Origin: an uncultured Planctomycetaceae bacterium
GTDB taxonomy: Bacteria > Planctomycetota > Planctomycetia > Pirellulales > UBA1268
Assembly: GCA_937926325.1 (NCBI GenBank)
Contig: CALAZQ010000246.1
Location: forward strand, 1 to 12,103
Length of the DNA: 12,103 bases
Reading direction: 5' to 3'
A model generated the notes under the pieces. It did no database searches and was not told the DNA's origin. It saw only the letters and a program-made list of their open reading frames with translations. Made by a program: the position numbers and the translations under genes. Below, one piece after another: positions 7,844-12,103 of this stretch. Every line of letters begins with the position of its first letter. Positions within the stretch are counted from its first letter, which is position 1.

Positions 7844-7907
7844 GCCCCTTCGAGCCGAAATTGGCCATTTCCTGGCAAAACACCCGCGATTCCGCCCCTT
7901 CAAGCCG
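7844..7907 (+). repeat. Imperfect direct repeat, 14 nt, two copies
   Basis: GCCCCTTCGAGCCG at 7844-7857 recurs as GCCCCTTCAAGCCG at 7894-7907, with one mismatch and a start-to-start distance of 50 bp. It lies in non-coding DNA upstream of the putative ssrA promoter. Its role is unknown; paired protein-binding sites and chance are both possible. Confidence 0.4.
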
Positions 7908-7948
7908 TACAACCCAGCCAGCCGCACCCCAGTCGTGCCGATCCACGG

Positions 7949-7954
7949 TATAAT
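7949..7954 (+). promoter_or_regulatory. Candidate -10 box (TATAAT) for ssrA
   Basis: This is a perfect TATAAT in otherwise GC-rich non-coding DNA, about 110 nt before the mature 5' end of the tmRNA. No good -35 hexamer is seen 16-18 nt upstream. If it is used, the primary transcript would carry a leader of roughly 100 nt that RNase P would remove. Confidence 0.4.
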
Positions 7955-8006
7955 CCGGTGGTTCCGGCAAAGATTTGGGCTGTGCAGCCGCCGATAACGG
8001 GTGGTT

Positions 8007-8039
8007 GGCAGTCGGGCTGGAACAGCCCGCGAGATTGCC
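8007..8039 (+). other. Stable hairpin in the putative ssrA leader
   Basis: CGGGCTG (8013-8019) and CAGCCCG (8023-8029) form a perfect 7-bp stem closed by GAA. Outer GGCA (8007-8010) and TGCC (8036-8039) can extend it past an asymmetric internal loop. No T-run follows, so it does not look like an intrinsic terminator. It ends 23 nt before the tmRNA 5' end and may guide processing; that role is inference. Confidence 0.45.
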
Positions 8040-8062
8040 GTGGCGGTCACGGACTTCGTTAC

Positions 8063-8418
8063 GGGGGCGTACTGGTTTCGACCGGATGGTAGGAGGTTCA
8101 GATTGCGTGCCGTGGTTGGTCGGCAGGCCACGAAAAAAGTCGACCACAGCTTCAATTGCCGAAGCTCAGTTCTCTCTGGCTGCTTAATTAAGCCGCCCCG
8201 AGCGATGGTCCCAGTCGGAAGGACCTCCCAATCGGTCGCCAAATCCGACTCGCCCTGTTTCACCGCCTGATACGGCCAGGGTCAAATTTGTTTCGGGCTG
8301 GTGGAGATGGCACCCTGTCGGCCGGGGGCCTCGCCGCGAGATTCAAATTGACCGAATACGCACGTAGACGTCTGGGCTGACACATTACGGGACGCGGGTT
8401 CGATTCCCGCCGCCTCCA
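8063..8418 (+). ncRNA. ssrA: tmRNA (transfer-messenger RNA), one-piece
   Basis: tmRNA rescues stalled ribosomes with SmpB and EF-Tu and adds a degradation tag. The 5' end GGGGGCG (8063-8069) pairs fully with CGCCTCC (8411-8417; one G-U), followed by discriminator A8418; CCA is not encoded. After the acceptor strand comes the diagnostic GTACTGGTTTCGAC. The T arm is GCGGG (8394-8398), loop TTCGATT, CCCGC (8406-8410). The tag frame ends with GAA GCT CAG TTC TCT CTG GCT GCT and TAA at 8185-8187. If the resume codon is GCC at 8158, the tag is AEAQFSLAA. A start at GCT 8149 would give ASIAEAQFSLAA. The 356-nt length is typical and both halves are contiguous, so this is not the permuted two-piece form. 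glmU begins 19 nt downstream. Confidence 0.96.
8158..8187 (+). other. tmRNA proteolysis-tag reading frame
   Basis: The nine codons from GCC (8158) to GCT (8184) encode AEAQFSLAA, and TAA follows at 8185-8187. The Ala-Glu start and Leu-Ala-Ala end fit the usual tag pattern recognised by ClpXP-type proteases. The frame is certain from the LAA-stop end; the exact resume codon is inferred. Confidence 0.8.
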
Positions 8419-8437
8419 CTTTTTCCAGCGGTTCATT

Positions 8438-9208
8438 GTGGGAACTTCACCAATTGCTGTCGTGCTTGCGGCCGGGAAGGGCACCCGCATGGGCAGTGAT
8501 CTGCCCAAGGTGCTTCACCCAGCCGCGGGCAGACCGCTGCTGGGCTGGGTGCTCGATGCACTCGATGCCGCCGGGTGTACCGACCAGATCGTTGTGATCG
8601 GCCACGGTGCCGATCTGGTTCGGGCTGCCGTCGGACAGCGGCCCGGGGTGAAGTTTGCGGTGCAACGCGAGCAGCGTGGCACCGGTGATGCCGTTGCCGC
8701 GGCGGCCGAACTCATCCGGGCAGCCTGCCAGGATGAATCGGCGGCCCGCCGGCCGGTCGTCATTGTCTGCGGCGATTCACCGCTGCTGCGGCCCGCCAGT
8801 GTGACGGGGCTGCTCGAGGCCTTCAGCCAGACCAAGGCCGCCTGCCTGCTCGGGACGGCTGTCACCGACGACCCGACCGGTCTCGGCCGAATCGTCCGCG
8901 ACGGCGCGGGGCGATTTCTGCGAATCACCGAGGAAAAGGACGCCACGGCGACTGAGCGGGCCATCCGCGAAGTCAATATGAGCACCTATGTCTTCGCCGC
9001 CGAGAGCCTGCTCGCCAGCCTGGAGCAGCTCGACACGGCAAACGCCGCCGGCGAGTACTACCTGACCGACTGCCCGCGGTTGTTGTTGGAGGCGGGCGAG
9101 CCGGTCGACGCGGTCGCCTGCCTCGATCCCAGCGAGACCCTCTCGGTCAATACGCCCGAACAGTTGGCGGCCGTTTCAGCGGTTCTTGCCGGGCGGCCGG
9201 CGAAATAA
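8438..9208 (+). CDS. glmU: UDP-GlcNAc pyrophosphorylase domain protein (short GlmU)
   Basis: This nucleotidyltransferase should convert GlcNAc-1-phosphate and UTP to UDP-GlcNAc, the precursor of peptidoglycan and lipopolysaccharide. In 256 residues it shows VVLAAGKGTRM (residues 8-18) with Lys24, EQRGTGDA (78-85), CGDSPLL (111-117, metal ligand Asp113), GLGRIVRD (148-155), ITEEKDA (163-169), EVNMSTYVF (178-186), EYYLTD (206-211) and VNTPEQL (237-243, metal ligand Asn238). It stops where bifunctional GlmU (about 450 residues) would continue into the left-handed beta-helix acetyltransferase, and no remnant of that domain follows. The start is GTG 8438, without Shine-Dalgarno, 19 nt after the tmRNA. 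The gene order glmU-prs-ctc-pth supports the name, though a related sugar-1-phosphate uridylyltransferase is possible. Confidence 0.87.
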   Translation: MGTSPIAVVLAAGKGTRMGSDLPKVLHPAAGRPLLGWVLDALDAAGCTDQIVVIGHGADLVRAAVGQRPGVKFAVQREQRGTGDAVAAAAELIRAACQDESAARRPVVIVCGDSPLLRPASVTGLLEAFSQTKAACLLGTAVTDDPTGLGRIVRDGAGRFLRITEEKDATATERAIREVNMSTYVFAAESLLASLEQLDTANAAGEYYLTDCPRLLLEAGEPVDAVACLDPSETLSVNTPEQLAAVSAVLAGRPAK

Positions 9209-9224
9209 CTTTGTCGGGCCGATT

Positions 9225-9255
9225 CGCCGCCGGACCGCCGGCTTCGGGCGGCGGC
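9225..9255 (+). terminator. GC-rich hairpin after glmU, weak terminator candidate
   Basis: Within the 130-bp glmU-prs gap, GCCGCC (9226-9231) can pair with GGCGGC (9250-9255), or CCGCC (9235-9239) with GGCGG (9247-9251). No U-tract follows, so it may only attenuate, or be incidental in GC-rich DNA. Confidence 0.25.
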
Positions 9256-9338
9256 TTGAATGGTTCTGAGCATCCGGTCACAGTGTGGGCTTCAGCGGCT
9301 GCGGTGACCGCCCTTCTCTGTTCCTTCCCCGGCAACCG

Positions 9339-10283
9339 ATGAACGATCTCAAAATTTTCAGCGGGCTGGCCAATCCGGCACTCACCCAGGACATCTGCCG
9401 CTACCTGAATCTGCCGATGGGGAAGATCTCCATCGGCCGCTTTCCGGACGGTGAAATCTCTTGCAAGATCGACGAGGATGTCCGGGGCCGTGACATCTTC
9501 ATCGTGCAGCCAACCTGCCCACCAGTTGACGAGCACCTGATGGAACTGCTCGTCATGATCGACAGTTTTAAAAGGGCCAGTTCCTACCGGATCACGGCGG
9601 TCATCCCCTATTTCGGCTACGCCCGGCAGGATCGGAAAGATGCCGGCCGGGTGCCGATCACCGCGAAGCTGGTCGCCAACCTCATCACCCGGGCAGGGGC
9701 AGACCGGGTGCTGGCGATGGATCTCCATGCCGCGCAGATCCAGGGGTTCTTCGACGTGCCCGTCGATCACCTCTATGCCGCCCCGGTCCTCAACAACCAT
9801 CTTCAATCGATCGACCTGCCCCAGGAGGACCTGGTGGTGGTGAGCGCCGATGTCGGCGGCATCAAGCGGGCGGTGGGCCACGGCGAGCGACTCGGGGCCC
9901 CGCTGGCGATCATCGACAAGCGGCGGTTGAGTGCCGACACCACCACCAGCGCGAACATCATCGGGGCGAGTGTCGAAGGAAAAATCGCCCTGATGTTCGA
10001 CGACATGATCAGCACCGCCGGCTCAATCTGCTCAGCCGCCGAGGTGCTTCACCAGCACGGGGCCCGACAGATTTTCGCGGCGGCCACCCACGGCCTGCTT
10101 GTCGGCCCGGCCGTCGAGCGGCTGCAGGCGGCCCCCTTCGCCGGCATTATCGTGACCGACTCCATTCCCCTGGCCCCGGAAAAAACGCTGCCCACGATCA
10201 CCGTCCTCTCGGTGGCCAGCCTGCTGGGGCAGGCGATCAAGCGGATTCACCGGAATGAGTCGGTCAGCATGATGTTCCAGTAA
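9339..10283 (+). CDS. prs: Ribose-phosphate pyrophosphokinase
   Basis: PRPP synthetase makes phosphoribosyl pyrophosphate from ribose-5-phosphate and ATP, feeding purine, pyrimidine, His, Trp and NAD synthesis in the cytosol. The 314-residue product has the class I length (E. coli 315). Its motifs are FPDGE (residues 35-39), the ATP-binding region YFGYARQDRK (91-100), MDLHAAQIQGFF (127-138, His130), SADVGG (169-174), the flexible-loop DKRR (193-196) and the PRPP loop DDMISTAG (221-228; Ser225 where Asp is common). The frame is open to an ATG at 9285, but 9339 gives the standard N-terminus MNDLKIFSG. No Shine-Dalgarno is seen. It lies between glmU and rplY in the conserved order. Confidence 0.96.
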   Translation: MNDLKIFSGLANPALTQDICRYLNLPMGKISIGRFPDGEISCKIDEDVRGRDIFIVQPTCPPVDEHLMELLVMIDSFKRASSYRITAVIPYFGYARQDRKDAGRVPITAKLVANLITRAGADRVLAMDLHAAQIQGFFDVPVDHLYAAPVLNNHLQSIDLPQEDLVVVSADVGGIKRAVGHGERLGAPLAIIDKRRLSADTTTSANIIGASVEGKIALMFDDMISTAGSICSAAEVLHQHGARQIFAAATHGLLVGPAVERLQAAPFAGIIVTDSIPLAPEKTLPTITVLSVASLLGQAIKRIHRNESVSMMFQ

Positions 10284-10313
10284 TCCATTTTCTCGTTGTT
10301 TCCGGGGCGACGC

Positions 10314-10341
10314 TTGCGGTTTGGCCCGGGAGTGGCACAAT
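10314..10341 (+). promoter_or_regulatory. Candidate promoter upstream of rplY
   Basis: TTGCGG (10314-10319) and CACAAT (10336-10341) are separated by 16 nt and lie 28 nt before the rplY ATG. They fit a sigma-70-like promoter that could give the ribosomal genes extra transcription. Match quality is moderate. Confidence 0.35.
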
Positions 10342-10354
10342 ACGGGGCCCGAAC

Positions 10355-10361
10355 AAAGGAG
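10355..10361 (+). promoter_or_regulatory. Strong Shine-Dalgarno fixing the rplY start
   Basis: AAAGGAG is placed 7 nt before ATG 10369. The frame is open to a GTG at 10321, but this site and the family N-terminus rule that start out. Its strength contrasts with the absence of such a site before tyrS, glmU and prs. Confidence 0.75.
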
Positions 10362-10368
10362 CCCTGAT

Positions 10369-10980
10369 ATGAGTGATTCCCTGGAAGTGGCAGCCCGTGC
10401 GGATACCGGCACACGGGCCTGCCGCAAGCTACGGCAAGATGGCAAAATTCCGGCTGTTCTCTACGGCCATGGCGAAGCCTGCATCGATTTGACCGTCACC
10501 CGCGAAGCGGTCGAAGCAATGGTTCGACATGGCAGCCGGACCGTTGAACTGCGAGGCGCGGTCACCACGCCGGCCCTCGTGCGGGAATTGCAGTGGAACA
10601 CCTACGGCACCGAACCGCTGCACGTCGATTTTCTGCGGATCGACCTGGCTGAAAAGATTCTCGTGACGGTTCCGGTGGAACTGCGGGGCGAGTGCCCCGG
10701 GGTCAAGGCGGGGGGTGTGTTCAAGCACGTGCTTCACGACCTTGAAGTCGAGTGTACGGCCCAGACCATTCCCGAGACCGCTGTTGCCCACATCGCTCAT
10801 CTGGAGGCGGGTGGCGTTATCAAGGTGAAGGATCTCGAACTGCCGTCCGGCACCCGGGCCACGGTTGCGGAAGACGAAGTTGTTGCATCCTGCCTGCTGC
10901 CGGGCCAAAAGGTGGACGAGGCCGCCGAGTTGAGTGAACCCGAAGTTGGTGGCGACGCGGCCGGTGGTGAGGAGGCGTGA
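10369..10980 (+). CDS. rplY: Ribosomal protein bL25, long (Ctc/TL5) form
   Basis: bL25 binds 5S rRNA in the large subunit. The 203-residue protein is the two-domain form found in Bacillus (Ctc) and Thermus (TL5). Residues 1-92 form the 5S-binding L25 domain, with RKLRQDGKIPAVLYG (19-33) and LHVDFLRID (84-92). Residues about 96-182 form the beta-rich C-terminal domain, with VPVELRGECPGVKAGGV (101-117) and HIAHLEAGGVIKVKDLELP (141-159). An acidic Glu/Gly/Ala tail ends the protein, like the tails on other long bL25 proteins. The last codon and TGA overlap the GTG start of pth by four bases, so pth is probably made by coupled re-initiation. Confidence 0.95.
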   Translation: MSDSLEVAARADTGTRACRKLRQDGKIPAVLYGHGEACIDLTVTREAVEAMVRHGSRTVELRGAVTTPALVRELQWNTYGTEPLHVDFLRIDLAEKILVTVPVELRGECPGVKAGGVFKHVLHDLEVECTAQTIPETAVAHIAHLEAGGVIKVKDLELPSGTRATVAEDEVVASCLLPGQKVDEAAELSEPEVGGDAAGGEEA

Positions 10981-11534
10981 AGCTGGTGGTCGGCCTGGGC
11001 AATCCGGGCAAAAGGTATGAAGGAACCCGACACAACGTCGGGTTCGAAGTGCTAGACGTGTTAGCCGACCGGGCCGGAAATCCGGCGCGGCGTCAGCGGT
11101 TTCAGGGCGAGTTCTGCCAGGCCACGATTCGGGGTTCGGCAGTTTTGCTGCTCTGGCCGCTGACCTGGATGAATCTCAGTGGTGGCAGCGTGCGAGCGGC
11201 CCGAGACTTTTACAAAATCGACCATGCCGACATCCTCGTTATCTGCGATGACTTTCAGTTACCGCTCACCGCGATCAGAATCCGGCCGCGAGGTTCATCC
11301 GGTGGCCAGAAGGGCCTCGCCGACATCCTCAAACAGCTTGGAGACCAGGCTATCCCCCGGCTTCGTGTCGGCATCGGCCCGGTGCCGTCCAGTCGCGATC
11401 CGGCCGACTTCGTTCTGGCTCGGTTCGCCACCGCCGAACGCCCAGAGGCCGAGGCCTCCCTCACCCGGGCGGCTGATGCGGCGGAGGCCTGGGCCACCCT
11501 CGGAATCGAGGCCGCAATGAATCGCTACAACTGA
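10977..11534 (+). CDS. pth: Peptidyl-tRNA hydrolase
   Basis: Pth releases peptides from peptidyl-tRNA that drops off the ribosome and so recycles tRNA. The 185-residue product has the family length. It shows VVGLGNPG (residues 4-11, Asn9), TRHNVGF (17-23, catalytic His19), LTWMNLSG (62-69, Met65 and Asn66), CDDFQLPL (90-97, Asp91) and RGSSGGQKGLADI (105-117). The usual element is GGHNGL; here His and Asn are replaced by Gln111 and Lys112, while the catalytic His-Asp pair is kept. It probably remains active, with altered tRNA or substrate contacts. The start is GTG 10977, inside GTGA overlapping the rplY stop; GGAGG (10970-10974) precedes it by 2 nt. This four-base overlap argues for coupling. 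Confidence 0.94.
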   Translation: MKLVVGLGNPGKRYEGTRHNVGFEVLDVLADRAGNPARRQRFQGEFCQATIRGSAVLLLWPLTWMNLSGGSVRAARDFYKIDHADILVICDDFQLPLTAIRIRPRGSSGGQKGLADILKQLGDQAIPRLRVGIGPVPSSRDPADFVLARFATAERPEAEASLTRAADAAEAWATLGIEAAMNRYN

Positions 11535-11603
11535 CAGCCGTCACCCGACAGTCCCAATTCCCCCGAAGAAAAACCGTCCCGAATCACCGCTGGAGAATCG
11601 CTC

Positions 11604-11960
11604 ATGAATGTCTACGAAGGCATGTTTATCCTCGATCCGACCAAGTATGCCCGCGACCCCGAAACGGTCACCGGTCAGCTCAATGAACTGGTGGCTGAAT
11701 TTGGTGGCAGTGTGCTGGTATCGCAACTCTGGGACGAGCGGAAACTCGCATATCCGATCAAGGGCCAGAAAAAGGGAGCCTACTGGCTGATCTATTTCCG
11801 GATGGATGGCGGCAATCTGGTTGCCTTTGAGCGGCAGTGCGAGCTGAACGAAAACCTGCTGCGACGGCTCATCCTCAAGATCGACCCCCGGCTTGCCGAG
11901 CCGCTGGTCCAGCATGCACAGGCGGGCGAATCGGCGGCGAAGCCCGCTGCCGCCCGGTGA
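11604..11960 (+). CDS. rpsF: Ribosomal protein bS6
   Basis: bS6 sits on the 30S platform as a partner of bS18. The 118-residue protein has the compact S6 fold: MNVYEGMFILDP (1-12), a helix ending VAEFGG (30-35), LWDERKLAYPIKGQKKGAYW (42-61), IYFRMDG (63-69) and a final helix-strand with NENLLRRLILKID (82-94). An Ala/Gln/Glu-rich tail follows. GGAG (11592-11595) lies 8 nt before the ATG. The 69-bp gap from pth shows no strong hairpin that I could identify. The usual downstream partners are ssb and rpsR, which would lie past the window edge. Confidence 0.95.
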   Translation: MNVYEGMFILDPTKYARDPETVTGQLNELVAEFGGSVLVSQLWDERKLAYPIKGQKKGAYWLIYFRMDGGNLVAFERQCELNENLLRRLILKIDPRLAEPLVQHAQAGESAAKPAAAR

Positions 11961-12002
11961 GCCGGTGACCAAGGCTTGCAGACTCCGCCACCAACCGATA
12001 TC

Positions 12003-12032
12003 CTGGGAAGTGAACACGAGTTCAGTTCCCAG
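12003..12032 (+). promoter_or_regulatory. 30-nt dyad with GAAC-N4-GTTC core between rpsF and the next gene
   Basis: CTGGGAA (12003-12009) pairs with TTCCCAG (12026-12032). After a single G-G mismatch, TGAAC (12011-12015) pairs with GTTCA (12020-12024) around an ACGA loop. No T-run follows, so it does not look like an intrinsic terminator. The core GAAC-N4-GTTC matches the half-sites of the Gram-positive-type LexA box. As RNA it would be a stable hairpin in the rpsF-to-next-gene spacer. It could be an operator, an RNA regulatory element or a processing site. Confidence 0.55.
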
Positions 12033-12091
12033 TTGCGGCGCGGAAATCTTCGGCCTTGTCGGCCTTCACCCGCGACCGCAGACACGACGAG

Positions 12092-12097
12092 AAAGGA
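12092..12097 (+). promoter_or_regulatory. Ribosome binding site of the next gene (start beyond the window)
   Basis: AAAGGA ends 6 nt before the window edge, the normal spacing for a start codon at about 12104. From the rpsF neighbourhood the gene is likely ssb or rpsR, but no coding sequence is visible here. Confidence 0.5.
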
Positions 12098-12103
12098 TAG
12101 AGC

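Larger units (their letters stand above)
7577..8062. other. 486-bp non-coding stretch between the DUF1573 gene and ssrA
   Basis: I find no convincing gene here. Open frames cross it on both strands, but they have no recognisable domain and run on into the tmRNA. Visible elements are an AT-rich patch at 7732-7746, perhaps part of the promoter of the minus-strand DUF1573 gene; a small perfect hairpin at 7802-7814 (TGAGG-ggt-CCTCA); a 14-nt imperfect direct repeat 50 nt apart (7844-7857 and 7894-7907); a TATAAT at 7949-7954; and a stable hairpin at 8007-8039. The right-hand part is probably the promoter and 5' leader of ssrA. Confidence 0.55.

Noticed and set aside
7975..8187. 70-codon plus-strand ORF ending in FSLAA
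   Set aside because: Its last codons are the tmRNA tag; the rest is leader and tmRNA structure, not a protein gene.
7577..8263. Minus-strand extension of the DUF1573 reading frame by 229 codons
   Set aside because: It runs antisense through half of the tmRNA, has no domain features, and would bury the signal peptide in the middle of the protein. ATG 7576 is the sensible start.
9147..9881. 244-codon minus-strand frame over the glmU-prs junction
   Set aside because: It is antisense to conserved prs codons, with no domain and no ribosome binding site that I can see.
12040..12072. Tandem TCGGCCTT repeat and GGCC-based hairpin near the right edge
   Set aside because: It is short, only two copies, with a 4-bp stem of self-complementary GGCC, and is likely chance in GC-rich DNA.
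1..12103. CRISPR array, insertion sequence, phage or defence system
   Set aside because: No regularly spaced repeats, transposase, integrase, terminal inverted repeats or defence-domain genes were seen; all genes fit a chromosomal housekeeping setting.

Overview
This GC-rich window (I estimate about 65% GC) reads as a piece of bacterial chromosome, most likely from a planctomycete of the Pirellulales type. This placement is inference. It rests on several signs: a DUF1573 secreted protein, a large membrane protein resembling planctomycete DUF6798 proteins, a small secreted protein of planctomycete style, irregular use of Shine-Dalgarno sequences, and a tmRNA whose tag ends in FSLAA. Most of the window is conserved housekeeping DNA. 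I see no phage, transposon, CRISPR array or defence system.

Layout, left to right. (1) 1-2580, plus strand: the last 53 codons of an upstream gene, then ispD (isoprenoid precursor synthesis), tyrS (tyrosyl-tRNA synthetase) and a small gene for a secreted protein. These genes are packed, with stop-start overlaps at 161-165 and 2215-2218. (2) 2524-4254, minus strand: a polytopic membrane protein that converges on, and overlaps, the small secreted ORF. (3) 4379-6468, plus strand: prpB-prpC, the lyase and synthase of the 2-methylcitrate route for propionyl-CoA, translationally coupled. (4) 6470-7576, minus strand: an exported three-repeat DUF1573 protein whose stop codon lies one base from that of prpC. 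(5) 7577-8062: a 486-bp non-coding stretch with a TATAAT box, hairpins and a short direct repeat, followed by the tmRNA gene ssrA (8063-8418). (6) 8438-12103, plus strand: a GlmU-type uridylyltransferase without its acetyltransferase half, prs, rplY (ctc), pth, rpsF, and the leader of a further gene whose start lies just past the window edge.

Block 6 joins two well-known neighbourhoods: glmU-prs-ctc-pth, as in Bacillus, and rpsF-ssb-rpsR. The next gene is therefore probably ssb. Block 6 supplies nucleotide sugar, PRPP, ribosomal proteins bL25 and bS6, and peptidyl-tRNA recycling. Together with tmRNA immediately upstream, it puts two ribosome-rescue functions (ssrA and pth) in one neighbourhood.

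The points most worth a second look are these: the tmRNA ends only 19 nt before glmU; GlmU is a single-domain protein; Pth has Gln-Lys where the family usually has His-Asn; and a 30-nt dyad between rpsF and the next gene contains GAAC-N4-GTTC, which could be an RNA hairpin or a LexA-like operator.
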